Source: Dothistroma septosporum (lineage: Eukaryota > Ascomycota > Dothideomycetes > Mycosphaerellales > Mycosphaerellaceae). From it: DNA of 64,000 bases. The translations under genes were made by a program, and so were the position numbers. The notes below the pieces were generated by a model. It did no database searches, had not been told where the DNA came from, and worked only from the letters and a program-made list of their open reading frames with translations. The DNA lies in NCBI GenBank assembly GCA_002236755.2, contig NBZP02000005.1, forward strand, positions 620,001 through 684,000, written 5' to 3'. This document shows positions 30,564 to 42,300 of this stretch, in pieces. Numbering within the stretch: position 1 is the first letter of the stretch; each line of letters starts with the position of its first letter.

Positions 30564-33277
30564 CCGGAATTGCACTCCTATCAGTTGGATAGATTGATGC
30601 AAGTTGCAGCATGTTACCCTGTCCCGCAATTGATGATTCTACGCGAGAATTTCGAGCACTGCGAACAGCTGCGGCCTACTCAGCGGCCTGTATCTCCTCT
30701 GCCGTTGACATTAGGTAAGTGGGAGACATGCTCTGCGACGTGATCGAATACATGTTGGCGGGGCCGAGTGTCTGTGGTCGGTTGCATCGAGGAGACGTAG
30801 TGTCCGGCGAAGTCAGGCCTCCAAAACTATATCGAGAGTGGAGCCAATCATCTTAGCGTGTCACGCTAGCAGGAATATCACGAGCGCTGTGGTGAATGGC
30901 CAAGTTTAGCGATCCGGATGGGACAAGGCGACTCCTAAGATCTCCCCGTCGTAGCACCGTAGGTCTCTCCAGCGACAGCTTTGACGGCCACCACATCTGC
31001 TGAGAGCGACCAAGGTTTCCAACGTCGCTCTATGTTTCCATGTCCTCCTTCTACCCATCCACCCTAGATCTACTACGACATTCATGGCAGACTGTCCTGA
31101 AGTGCAAAGAATACGATATTGGACTCTGTATCGAATGTATTGAAGCCCACGGACGTGGAGCTCCGGATAACACGGGTGTCGGGCGTCGTCCGAGGCTCAA
31201 GTGCCGGGTGATTAGGGAGTTGGGCTTGCTTATTTTGCAGTTGGGGGATGATTTGGTCTGATACCGCAGCGCTATACATGGAGCCTGAGACCTTGAGCAC
31301 AGTGCTTGCCGTTGTACTTCTGGATCTGCATGTTGTAGGCTATTGGATCCTCGTCGGAAAATGATTCCGAGCGGCTGATACTATGCGTCATCCTATCGCA
31401 CTCCGTCGATTGGTGTCTATATACCAGAAAGATATAGCTGGTCGTTAATTGTGATATGATGTGAGTTTGTTGAGTTGCATCGATGCCCTCAGCGAATACC
31501 CATGGCCCGGCAAGCTCAGATAAGCCGAAATGTCTTGGCGTTCACATGTGCATGGGTCAATTCGGGAGTAGATGCATGTCAGGAGCAAGAGCGCACACAA
31601 CGAACAAACAAATGATTGTGGGTCACTATCGAAGACGTTGAGGGAACAAGAGATATCTCTGATTGACTGCAGTGTTCCATGGTCTCCGGCAACGAGTCCG
31701 TACCTTCGAAACCAATGACCTATTCTTGCGACCATCATCTGCTGTCCATATACCCTGCAGTGACCATTCATCTTTCAGGTGTGCCGGTGACCCTGATATT
31801 TATAGCAGTGAGTGGCCAAGTGATTTCTTGCTACACCGACGCGGATGCACGTAGATCACGTTCCATTCTTGTGGCTTACTTCTCTCCTCAAGGGTACCCA
31901 AGAATTTCATCGTGACCACCGCTATTCTTCTTTTGGCCTTTTTGCCGGCAGGACCGAGACCCGCCGCACTCCGAAGAGTCGAGGAGGCTTGTGGGGTCTC
32001 CTGGGTCTAGAACTTTCAAGCGCCTTGCAGCGAGTGCAGCGAGCGCGGACGTGCAACGGGCCGACCAGTGTCACCGCCGTCATGTAACTTCTCGCCAGGA
32101 GTGACCCGTACAGCGGGGGAAGTCATGTGGTATCGACGGCTCGTGAAGCATATCACTCGAACCGGTCTGTGCAGCTGGATGACAGCGGGCTTCACGCTGG
32201 TGAGGCGATCTCTCTAGAGGGGCGTCGGCTCCCGCCCAACGTAGAGCTCTGGCCCTACAACTTGTGGTCATGTTAGCGTTGTGCAGTGAGATGAGTGCTT
32301 GCGAGATTGGCGAGGCGCTCACCTGGTGAAGAAACCAATGTCCGCCGAAGCAGAGAGGTGGCTGGTTGAAGCAAGGATAAGAAGGCGAGGAGCTGACAGA
32401 CAAGACGGAACGGACGTGATGCAAATAGTTGTCCGAGAAAGGGAGGTGTTGGTGTAGGTGTTGGCGGTGATGCAGGTTGAAGTCAAGAGGTGCACGAAGA
32501 ACTGTTTCGTTTCGAAACGCGTGGACGTCCCGACTCGCCGGTCCACACATTATAGTCTGCCGATACGAGTCATGTAATGGTACCCAGGCAGGAAAGTGAA
32601 GCCGATGAAGTGAATATTGACGCATGCCAACAGATCAACTCCACGTCCAAACAGATTTCAGGTAGTATCGACAAACAACAAGAATCGCCAACAAGACCAC
32701 CGTTGACAGATAAAATCGCTAATAGAACAGCAAAAGCCAGAAGTGGCGCCTCCTGCCCTGCGTTGGGTGAAGTCGCCTGCATAACGGTGCGGCAATATGT
32801 ACGAACTTGTACTTGTCGAGAAGAACGGTAGACATCCACGCAATACGTCTGCATCACGTGGCCCGCTACCGGGTGAATTAGAGCTGTCTCATAGGTGTGT
32901 GGCCAGCGCTGTTTTGTGGGCGATCACCAGTAGTCCTGAGAGGTACTGGCAGCGATCCGCGAGTACTTCGCTTTTATCGGCTTAAACACGCCACAGGTCT
33001 CATGTTAATGTAAGACGATTGGAGATAATTCATTCGATGGTATCGCATATTCTAGACCGCGTCTTGTTCAGCGATTCCGGTGGCGGGTGGCTAGGTGCCG
33101 GTCAACTTCCTCGGCGCGTATGAATCGAAGCAAGGACGCAAGGACGGAAGAGAGGCGTTGAATGCAGCTTCTGGTACAGTCGAGCACTCCTCGTGTAAGC
33201 TTTGTAACTATCTGTTAATACACAGCTCGCCGTGATGGCTCAGGTATGCGCTTTGCGCAACGAAGGCATCATACTCT
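30564..33277. other. Gene-poor stretch of 2.7 kb
   Basis: No gene can be supported here. Frames at 31040-31261 (plus) and 32080-32625 (minus) are the least random. On the minus strand at about 32320-32260 there is an intron-like signal (GTGAGC, branch CGCTAAC, ACAAG) behind a long CT/CA-rich leader-like tract, possibly a short spliced or non-coding transcript. No repeats or transposon remnants are evident. Confidence 0.3.
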
Positions 33278-34732
33278 CTACAAATACAGACCTTCCGGCT
33301 CGCCCTCCGTCTTTGTCTTCAGCACGCTTTCGCGAGCAGCGCGGAAATCCGCCATGTTCACCCTCATTCTTCGCTCTCTCAGTGCCAGCAAACCAGCCTC
33401 AGAGCAGATCGCCCTAATATCCGCACCGCTCAAGTCATCCTTCTGGTTGATGAACTCATCCAAGTCCACGTCCTCGTTCAAGTTCATCTTGCTTGTGTGT
33501 AGTGTAAAGATCTTCTTCTTTGTAACTTGGTCTGGGTTCTCGAACAGGATCTTTCGGTCAATACGGCCAGGTCGAATAAGTGCAGGGTCGAGCGTCTCGA
33601 TCTTGTTCGTTGCCATAATGACCTTCACATCACCACGATCGTCGAAGCCGTCGAGCTGGTTGAGTAGCTCAAGCATAGTTCGCTGAATCTCACGCTCACC
33701 ACCACTTGTGCTTTCGTAACGCTTCGTACCGATGGCATCGATTTCGTCGATGAACACGATCGCAGGAGCGTTCTCGGCGGCTGTTTGGAAGAGTTGTCGC
33801 ACGAGTCGAGGACCGTCACCGAGGTATTTCTGGATCAGCTCGGAGCCGACGATACGAAGGAAGGTGGCAGAGGTCTGGTTGGCGACAGCTTTGGCGAGAA
33901 GAGTCTTTCCGGTACCCGGTGCACCGTACAGAATGACACCTTTTGGTGGCTTGATACCCATCTCTTCGTACAACTCAGGGTGTAGCAAAGGCAGCTCGAC
34001 AGCTTCGCGAACTTCCTGGATCTGTGTTTCGAGTCCTCCGATGTCTGCGTAGCTTTCAGTAGGCGCCTTGTCCAGCTTCATCACCGACACTGCAGGGTCG
34101 GCATCGTCTGTCAGCACACCAACCACCGAAACGCTCTTGTGATGTAATAGGATGGATGCGCCAGGCTCAAGCAGGTCCTTGTCGACGAAAGACATGATGG
34201 AGACATAGTACTCGGGCCCGGTAGCGGAAGAAACAATGGCGTGGTCGTCGTCGATGAGTTCCTCGAGATTACCAACGCCCATTGGCGAGCCACGCATATC
34301 GTCCACCCGACTCCGCTCGTCAGCGTTTCTGTCCATGGCATCGCTGTCGCCGCCGGAGGTCTGTGGTTGCGCCTGGTTGTTTGCCTTCGCCTTCCTTATC
34401 CGCTCTTGGTTTTCAACGAACTCCTCTTCGAGCAGCAAGTGATCGTGCACTCGCTGCATCCGTAGATATCGGAGCTTGCATCGTGCCGTTGGGTAGACGG
34501 TCGGGAGTTTGGCGGCGGCGTTGGGGCCACTCTGCTTCTTCTTCTTGCGGCCGATGCGAGTAGTGGGCTGTGGCGGCGGCTCGTACTTGGGCTTGTCCTT
34601 TTTATCGCCGCTCTTCTTCTTGTCGTCGCCTGGGCCGCCTGGAGGGCCCCCAAGGCCGGACTGGTTCTGACCCTGTTGCGACAGCTGTTAGCGGTGTTGT
34701 GTTTGAGAGCGCGTGCCTTCGATGCTTACCAT
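33278..34732 (-). CDS. RPT2: 26S proteasome regulatory ATPase subunit Rpt2
   Basis: Exons are 34730-34732 (the ATG alone) and 33278-34672 (1398 nt, 465 aa). The intron is 57 nt (GTAAGC, branch GCTAAC, GCAACAG). Splicing gives MGQNQSGLGG, placing Gly2 for N-myristoylation, a known Rpt2 modification. Then come a basic segment, a coiled coil, an OB domain and the AAA+ module: Walker A GAPGTGKT at about 251-258, Walker B IVFIDEIDAIG, the sensor ATNKIETLDPALIRPGRIDRK with arginine fingers, and the C-terminal EGLYL, the HbYX motif that opens the 20S gate. It is a subunit of the 19S base and unfolds ubiquitinated substrates. Between the coiled coil and OB domain is an extra stretch (NNQAQPQTSGGDSDAMDRN) absent from yeast and mammals. 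I believe it is usual in filamentous fungi. Confidence 0.97.
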
Positions 34733-35315
34733 CGGGGTGCACTCTGTCTATGCCGCACAGTGGCGTCTGTTGTCGTCTCGAGCTGCGCGTCTAGGCAGGG
34801 TGTACAGAGTAAGATCAGGTCGATGTGGTGTGTGATTGCCTGTTTGTGAGGCGATGGTTGATTGATGAGCTTCGGATGTCCGTGATGATGCTACGCGGCG
34901 ACGGTGCCTGACGCGGGCGAACTCCGGCTGATGACATAACGCATCCGAGACAGGTCATGCATGAGTGGCATCCACTACTATTCACTCTTCGACCTTGGTG
35001 AATCACGTACTCGACAACACGTGCGGCAACTTTGCCATGAGCTACTGCTGAACGATAATAAATCTGATCACGACACTGACCTGCTATCTTCTGCAGCAAC
35101 TCCACAAGCATCGCTCTTGACCGGTCACGAGCAGCAGGTGCGAGAGCCTTGCGTCCTGCTGGTATAGGTCGATACATACCTTCTGCACGATCTCGCATCC
35201 TACGTCCTTTCCGTCACGGTCGCTGATCACGAGACCTTGGCTATCCACTGGACTGCTCAACAGTCTATCACCGCTCGAAGCACACCTTCATTGATACCCC
35301 GAAGCACCGGCCATC
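34733..35315. promoter_or_regulatory. Divergent promoter region, RPT2 / UBC1
   Basis: 583 bp between two divergent ubiquitin-proteasome genes. I looked for the Rpn4 element GGTGGCAAA and did not find an exact copy. No other gene seen. Confidence 0.4.
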
Positions 35316-36095
35316 ATGGCAACCAATCGCAACCGCCGTCTCCAGAAGGAGATCCAAGATATTGTTAAGGATACGCACTGCGGCGTGACTATCACTGCAA
35401 AGGACGGCTCACTTGACATCACCGACTTCACACATCTCAGAGGGCATTTCAAAGGCCCACCAGATACCCCATACGAGAATGGTAAATACGAGGTCGATAT
35501 CCAAATAACGCCAGAATATCCATTCAAGCCCCCGGTGATGCGCTTTCTTACAAAGATCTGGCACCCCAACATCTCTTCGCAGACCGGAGCTATCTGCCTC
35601 GACACGCTTAAAGATGCCTGGAGTCCAGTGCTGACACTCAAATCCGCCCTGATCAGCTTACAGAGCTTGCTTAACAGTCCAGAGCCCAAGGATCCTCAGG
35701 ACGCGGAAGTGGCCAGCATGCTCTTGACGAGACCGGAGGAATTCAAGCATGTCGCGAGGGAGTGGGCGGTACGATATGCCGGTGCACCGAAGCCTCCACC
35801 AGGTAGTGGGAAGACTAGCGCTGGCGGCTCAGGCGAGAGCGACGAAGCCAAGAGCGAGAACAAGAGGAAGCTCGAAGATAAGGAGAAGAAACGTGTGGAG
35901 CGTCAACGGAGTCGAGAGGCATACAAAGGCTACAGTCCCCGCATGATCGACCAGTTCGTCAGCATGGGCTTCCCGGTTGATCAAGTCGTGGATGCATTCG
36001 AGTACGTGGGCATCGATCGTAATGGCGGGGAGAACTATGAGCTGGAGGAAGAATATATAGGCGATGTTACCTCGCGGCTATTTGGCGAGTCGTAG
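35316..36095 (+). CDS. UBC1: Ubiquitin-conjugating enzyme E2 with UBA domain (Ubc1 / UBE2K)
   Basis: A single exon of 259 aa. The UBC core spans residues 1-150: RRLQKEIQDIVKDT, the LRGHFKGPPDTPYENG loop, YPFKPPVMRFLTKIWHPN with the HPN motif at 83-85, and GAICLDTLKDAWSP with the catalytic Cys94. A charged linker of about 50 residues (SDEAKSENKRKLEDKEKK) leads to a C-terminal UBA domain (PRMIDQFVSMGFPVDQVVDAFEYVGI), the feature that identifies Ubc1 among E2s. It extends K48-linked chains, working with the APC/C and in protein quality control. The tail beyond the UBA (NYELEEEYIGDVTSRLFGES) is complete. Divergent from RPT2. Confidence 0.97.
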   Translation: MATNRNRRLQKEIQDIVKDTHCGVTITAKDGSLDITDFTHLRGHFKGPPDTPYENGKYEVDIQITPEYPFKPPVMRFLTKIWHPNISSQTGAICLDTLKDAWSPVLTLKSALISLQSLLNSPEPKDPQDAEVASMLLTRPEEFKHVAREWAVRYAGAPKPPPGSGKTSAGGSGESDEAKSENKRKLEDKEKKRVERQRSREAYKGYSPRMIDQFVSMGFPVDQVVDAFEYVGIDRNGGENYELEEEYIGDVTSRLFGES

Positions 36096-36729
36096 AGCGA
36101 CGATTCCTGTCCTGTCCTTCGCGGTCGCGGCTTCCAGGATCGACCACGGCATGTGGAATGGAACAGGTTGGCCAGAGGTTCTCGCGATGTGCGGAGGGGA
36201 GGAAGCACGCCCTCGAACCTCGTCACGCTCATGAACCTTGCCACGCAGACCACCGCCAACGATGTGCCGCGAGCTCCTCTTGCCACATGGGAGCACGCTT
36301 CCCGTCAGCTGCGACATCGCGAGGAGCCGGTGCACTGTACGGAGGAGATAAGCAGACAAACACCTGCGGAGAGGCACAGCGCTCGTAACGCTAATGACGA
36401 TTTTCAGCGTCGATTTGCTCAGCGGAACAGACAAATTCACGATAATTGGTAAGGGAAGGCAGGCGATATGGCGATGGAATTCATGAGATTATACTGCATA
36501 GCTTTTCAGCGGCATAGCGCGGGCGAATCGTTTGGGCAAGGGCATGAGGCATGTCGCATATTACGATCACTGAATGAATGAATATGATCACGTTTCTTCG
36601 CTCCTCGCTGGCGCCTATAGCACCTTAGTCTTGGCTCTAAGAGTAGAGATGGTAATCACCCGACGTGCGGAAAGCTGTAGTTTGTGCCAAGCTATGAAGG
36701 TACATCTGCATTCGGACTTCAACTGGAGT
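36096..36729. other. Convergent spacer UBC1 / RIX1
   Basis: 634 bp between converging genes. 3' UTR sequence presumably, nothing else recognised. Confidence 0.3.
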
Positions 36730-39048
36730 TCACTCGTCTTCAGGATCCGTATCTGGATCAGGGTTGATCTCAGGCATCTCGAAATCGCTGTCATCGCTGT
36801 CGTCTAGGTGACTGTCCTCGATGCCGGCGACCTTGCTTGAGCCCGCCACGGCGATCGTGTTGGGGTCTTGAGCAGGTAACACAACAGTCATCGTTGCTTC
36901 TGCCACAGCAATATCGTTCGACACAGGAGATTCTACGACCATGGTCTTAGGAAGCTGTTCCTGGAGCGTCTTTGAATGTCCCTGGTCGGCTAGCAGACTC
37001 TCGGCCACAGGAGATGCTCGAAGTCGCTTTGCAGAAGTTGAGTCAGCGGCATCGTCTGTTGCGGCTCGCTTGCCTTGAGTCGTCGTGACGCCAGATGTCG
37101 AGCTGTTTGAAGTTTGTGCGTCAAGTTGAGGATGGTTTGCTTCTTCCTCGTCATTCATCTCTTGATCACCCGCGTGATGATCATCGTCTTCACTAGCGTC
37201 GCTGTCGTTGTCCTCGCCATCAGTAAGGACATCATCACCCTCATCGTCGTCGCGAGGCCTCTTACGCCCGGTATGGATTAAGGGCATCCTCGGTCGAAGC
37301 AGAGCCTCGACTTCAGACACATGCGCGAACTCTCGTGCTAGAATGGGCATCAAGCTCGCATGTCCGCGTGCGGTCTTAGTTCCTAAAACAGGATTCATCA
37401 CGCTTGCAACCAATAGCTTTTGACTTCTGACCAGAACAGCTGTACGGTCAATCTGTGCCCGAGTCTGTGGAGGGATGCATGAAGCGTCCAGAGTGGTAAG
37501 AGCTGTTTCGAGCAAACTTTCAGCAGTCTCTTCCAGTGATGACAAATCGGTAGGGTGAGATTGAGATGAGCTTGATTCCGCAATGCCGAGTTGTTGCTTG
37601 ATACCACTGGAAGACCCATCGACAGTGCGGGAGGAAGAATTGCTGTTCTCGGGAATGATATCCTTACAGCAGGCTTTGAACACTGGCACCAGCTCCGAGA
37701 CGTCTTCTCTGGACATCGAGGGCCCACTCGATTGCAAAGCAACGTCGAATAGCTTAAACAGTGCAATCCGCAAGTTGTCGAACTGTTTCTCCGCTTTGAA
37801 AACCCATAACGCTTGATCAATGACGTTCTGGGTCAGCGATAGTGCTTGCTTGCCGAAGCGATCAAGCAAAGCTGTGCCGAGCTCTGCGGCAGCGGCGTGA
37901 ACGTCTGGAAGCACTACAAACAGGGCATCCCGCTCGGCTTTTGTGATTTCATTGTGAAGCTTAACGAAATTCGGCTTCCCAGGTCGCGGCACGGTGACAG
38001 AGAATAGTCTGGTCACAAGGTCGACGATCAAGCCAACAGGTACCGCAACAGATCCCGCTGTGCCTTCTTCCACGTGAGCTTGAATGACATGCAGCAACGT
38101 GACTGTCCTTTCACTTCCACCATATACACCCTTCCACGGGGTCAGCCCTGCTGCATCAACTTCTCGGGATCCGAGTTCTGCATTCACTCCTTTCAGCATA
38201 AGGTGAGCAGGCACCGATGGTTCTATGCCGGCGACAGATTGCCAATCTTCTTGGAAGGCTCGCAGCACGCGATCACACGTAGCGTGGACTGCAACGACCG
38301 CCGATCGGACAGTCTCCTCCCACTTGTCGGCCGCGCCTTGCTTTGGTGTACAGTAATGTAGCGCAACCAGAAGACGACGTGCAGCATGTGCGTGCGATTG
38401 TGTACAATGCAATCCTGCTTGTGTTGAGCGCGAAGACAGGATGCTGGCCAGGAACGATCGGATCTTCGCCTCGTTGGAGCGGAAGATGGTTGGATGTCTG
38501 GGTACCAACGTGACGAATGATTCCAGTACAGTCTGCAGTTCGCCGGCGGAACAACGGCTGTTCTCGATGTTGGCGAGACATGTAGGCACGAAAGCTGTGA
38601 GTGCTGGCGTGGTGACCTCGCGTACAATGTTCGAGTAGTCCCAAGTCAGCATGAAGATCCTTGTCAAAGTCAAGACGATCAGGCTGCGAGTAGTCGGAGG
38701 ATCGGGCCTCTTGAGCATGTCGAGTAATTTTCGGACCCAAGGATTGCATTTGCCCAGGACTTCAAGGCCTCCAGCTTCCACGGTCGCCTTCGTCAGGACT
38801 ACAGCCGACCATCTTCCCGCGATAGTACGCTCCTGTAGAAGTGTAGACAGTTGTGTGTTGAATTGCCTGATGGCGTTCGTCTCTTCGGCAGTCCGCTTCG
38901 AATCTGCGGGTGCGGACAAGAGCTCTCTGCAGTTCCATATTGCTCCGGCGATTTGAGGAGTAATCTTTGGCAGCTCATCTACCGGTGTGGACGACATACG
39001 ATATGTCAGAGCTTTCAGCGCGCCCGCCGACGCCGTCGTCTGCACCAT
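36730..39048 (-). CDS. RIX1: Pre-rRNA-processing protein Rix1
   Basis: A single exon of 772 aa from ATG 39048 (MVQTTASAGALKAL). The frame is open 60 codons further upstream, but only the shorter start gives the usual Rix1 N-terminus. The N-terminal helical-repeat domain is diagnostic: LSTLLQERTIAGRWSAVVL, KATVEAGGLEVL, WVRKLLDMLKRPDPPTTRSL, ILTLTRIFMLTWDYSNIVREV. The final third is disordered and strongly acidic (DDEGDDVLTDGEDNDSDASEDDDHH and the tail DPDPDTDPEDE). Rix1 (PELP1 in animals) forms the Rix1-Ipi1-Ipi3 complex that works with Rea1 in pre-60S maturation and ITS2 processing in the nucleoplasm. Divergent from YPP1 across 321 bp. Confidence 0.92.
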   Translation of the reverse strand: MVQTTASAGALKALTYRMSSTPVDELPKITPQIAGAIWNCRELLSAPADSKRTAEETNAIRQFNTQLSTLLQERTIAGRWSAVVLTKATVEAGGLEVLGKCNPWVRKLLDMLKRPDPPTTRSLIVLTLTRIFMLTWDYSNIVREVTTPALTAFVPTCLANIENSRCSAGELQTVLESFVTLVPRHPTIFRSNEAKIRSFLASILSSRSTQAGLHCTQSHAHAARRLLVALHYCTPKQGAADKWEETVRSAVVAVHATCDRVLRAFQEDWQSVAGIEPSVPAHLMLKGVNAELGSREVDAAGLTPWKGVYGGSERTVTLLHVIQAHVEEGTAGSVAVPVGLIVDLVTRLFSVTVPRPGKPNFVKLHNEITKAERDALFVVLPDVHAAAAELGTALLDRFGKQALSLTQNVIDQALWVFKAEKQFDNLRIALFKLFDVALQSSGPSMSREDVSELVPVFKACCKDIIPENSNSSSRTVDGSSSGIKQQLGIAESSSSQSHPTDLSSLEETAESLLETALTTLDASCIPPQTRAQIDRTAVLVRSQKLLVASVMNPVLGTKTARGHASLMPILAREFAHVSEVEALLRPRMPLIHTGRKRPRDDDEGDDVLTDGEDNDSDASEDDDHHAGDQEMNDEEEANHPQLDAQTSNSSTSGVTTTQGKRAATDDAADSTSAKRLRASPVAESLLADQGHSKTLQEQLPKTMVVESPVSNDIAVAEATMTVVLPAQDPNTIAVAGSSKVAGIEDSHLDDSDDSDFEMPEINPDPDTDPEDE

Positions 39049-39369
39049 CTCTGCTGCGGAAAGGCGCGACGTACTGTCAGTATTCGGAAGTTGAGGCAAG
39101 TTCGAGACACATAGGTATTTTCCTCGAGGAGCGAACGGGCTGCTCGGCCGCACTGCCCGCGGGACGCCGCCCGTCCCAGGAATTGGCATGACGCTGGCTG
39201 TGCCAACACGTTCCTGAATCCATGTCATTTGATCCTAGCAAACATCCTCTTGCTGCCAGGCACATCTGCATTCTGCTACGACGAGGAGCTGCGGCAGCTC
39301 GCGAATAGACTGCGCACACCAAGATGAGGCTGCGATAGACCAGCGTCCCGCGAGAGGACTTGATTTGCG
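39049..39369. promoter_or_regulatory. Divergent promoter region, RIX1 / YPP1
   Basis: 321 bp between two divergent starts, so it should carry both promoters. Confidence 0.4.
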
Positions 39370-42300
39370 ATGAGCGTTCACAAAACGCCCAACCCCGAGA
39401 AGGGAGCACGTTACATCGGCCTGCTGGACGCGGCCTTGTGCAATGGCACTTGGAGTGAGATACCAGAGTTGGCGCGCAAGGTAGAGAAGCACGCGCCAGA
39501 TCGAAAGTGTATGCCATCTCAATCGGAAACACTCCATTCACCCCACACTAACACCATTCGTAGGCCTCACTCTTGCTGCTCGTGCGGAAGCGCAAGTCGC
39601 CAACGCATCGCATCGACCGACTTCTGCCTCCTCTGCCACCTCGACGAGTATCCACGGCCTCGGCGAGCTCGCTCCTCGACTAGCGGAAGTAACCACCACA
39701 GCAGGGAGAAGCCACCCCGACGATGCATTCGTTGCCAGCACCTGTTTGGCGGTGATTCACTGGCTGCGAGAGGCGCCGACGGACGCTCTCAAGGCATTGG
39801 CATACATTTCTCAATCAACGGCAGTCTCCACAGCCAAAGATACGCCCGGCCCTTTTGGATGGCTAGAAGTTTGCCAAGTGAAAAATAGCTTCGTCAAGGC
39901 ATCCTGTCTCGATTCGAGGGGGCAGTATACCGAGGCGAGGGAGATCTATCGATCGGCCGTGTCGCGGACACCGGGCTATCGCACGCCCGAGCTGAGGAGA
40001 TGGACAGAACGGTTGCTTGCACGAAGCTGTATGCACAGTGTCACGAAGAGCCCGACACAGTCACCGCAAGATCTGGGCGAAGCATACTTAGCATTCAAGT
40101 CATGGGGAGATTTCTGGCAGAGAGCGTCGACTGCACCTCCGAGCTCCAATACGCCTTTGGACATTCCCCGGCGGCAGGTGTGGAAGGCGTACTATGACCT
40201 GCTTTCTATGGTGCTCCAGCAAGGTCTGGTGCATGCTCCAGATGCCAAGGCTGCTCTCTTACCGGCTGGTGCTTTGCTCATGGACTCGCGGGTACCTGCT
40301 AAGTGCCGCCAGAGGGACGAGATGAGGCGCGTCGAATCCAGCTACGAGACACTACTTATCGGCGAAACACAATTCCCAAAGGCCAGTCAGACGAACCAAG
40401 AAGTCGAAGAATGGACAGAGGCGGCCATGTCAAATTGGAAAGTCTTCTGTGGCTCGACCTGGACCGATGCTGAGCTTGGAATTGGTGGGAAACGAGCTGT
40501 CTCACGGAACACGCTCGACATACTTTACAGGGCCGCGATGAAAACCTTCCATTCCACGCCCATCCTGCGCCAGCTCTTCACCGTTCACGCTGCGTTAGGC
40601 GAGTTCGACCTCGCCATGCACGCGTTCGATAGCTACATGGAGATTGTCGATAAGGGGAAAGCACGTGCCGAGAAGACGGGAAAGCACGAAGTCGGCTTCG
40701 ACAACGATGATACTGCTATGTTGACTGCTGCCGAAGCAGTGAGGATACTGTGTCGATACGGCGATCGAGAGCAGGCGGAGAAAGCGAACGAAATCGCCCA
40801 ATCCATGGACAAGTGGCTTCAGCAACGACGGCCGAACAGTGCACAAGCGACGCAGACGAACGGCGATCAAGAGTTCCCGCGACCCACAAGCCAGCCCACT
40901 TCATCTCTGCTTAGCCCGAAGACTCTAGGCGCGACATACCGCGCGGTCGGTGTTAGCCAAGCCCACTGGGCGCACTTGACTTACGAGTCTGAGACAAGAA
41001 AATCGTTGCTGGCCGAGGCGCATACAAATCTCCGCCGTGCGCAGAAGGCTAACCCGCGCGATATAGAGACCGCTCACGCGCTGGCCCTCGTGCTTGCGGA
41101 GTTGCGTGATGTTCCCGAGGCACTAGATGTGCTGCGAGAAACAATTGAAAACAAAGATGATGTCGAGGAGAACCTGAGCTCAGCAGCGCTCATTGATCGC
41201 GAGAAGCAATTGCTTCCATTGTGGCATTTGCTCGCATTATGCCTCACAGCCGAGGACGAATTTGAAGCTGCCGCGCGGATGTGTGAAGCAGCCTTCAAGC
41301 AATTTGGCGACGCAGAGAAGCTATTTGGTGCTGGTTCAAGGTCGACCCTGGAAGTGTCGGGTAGACGAGATGGCTCCACCGGAACTGGCCAAGGTATTGT
41401 GGACTTCATGGAGGGCTTCGAGAAGGAGACGATGGTTCAAATCAAGATGACCCAGATCATGCTGTTTGAGCTGATGGAAGGGGCCGAGGAGGCTGCTGAC
41501 TTGACAGATGAACTACTTAGTCTTTATTCGAGGCTGTTCGGCAATCCTACTCGTGTCGCCGCTGAGATCGTCGCGAAGCCTCCACCCACGGCAGCATCTC
41601 ATGCGCCTTCTAGGTTCGGAGGTACTCTCAGGAGCATAACGGGCAGCATCCGGCCACGATCTACTAGATCGCGACGAGGCAGCGCAGCCGGCGACACAGG
41701 GCGCCAGCAGTCTATCGCTTCGGACCAGGACAACTTGGCTGTGCCTGCACGGAATAGAGCAGCAACCACGAATGGTGAACCTGATGGTCCACCGATTGCA
41801 ATCACGGTCACGAATGAGAATGGCGTCGCCGATGAGAAGCCACACCACAGGCATCATCTGCCTCATTTACCATTCCAAGGACGTGGCCACCGCAGTGGTA
41901 GCACACAGTCCAAAAGTCCTGGTCGAAGTATGCCAGAAGACCACCAAAATGAAGTCATGGATGAAAAGCATGACCCGTTACCTGCGCAAGCAGCTGTGAG
42001 CAACCACCAGCAGCCCGACCAACCACTTGGCCGCATCGCTCATAATGCCTCCCCTGATGACCTCCCAGCTCCACCAGGACACGACGATCAGCCGCCCAAA
42101 CAAGACGTGAGGCTGCCCACCGCACATCCTGCGTTGTCTTCTGGCTTTGCGGAGCCACAAATGACCCCAATACATGAACGGCGGCATAAGGTAAATGTGC
42201 TGGTGGAGGCGTGGCTCTTCAGCGCAGAGCTGTACATGCGAGCCGACAACTTTGACGATGCCGAAAACTTGATCAATGATGCTAGAAGGTTGACGGAGTC

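Noticed and set aside
30564..33277. Transposon remnant
   Set aside because: No terminal repeats, transposase-like or reverse-transcriptase-like motifs on either strand.
34733..35315. Rpn4/PACE element
   Set aside because: No exact GGTGGCAAA on either strand in the RPT2/UBC1 spacer.
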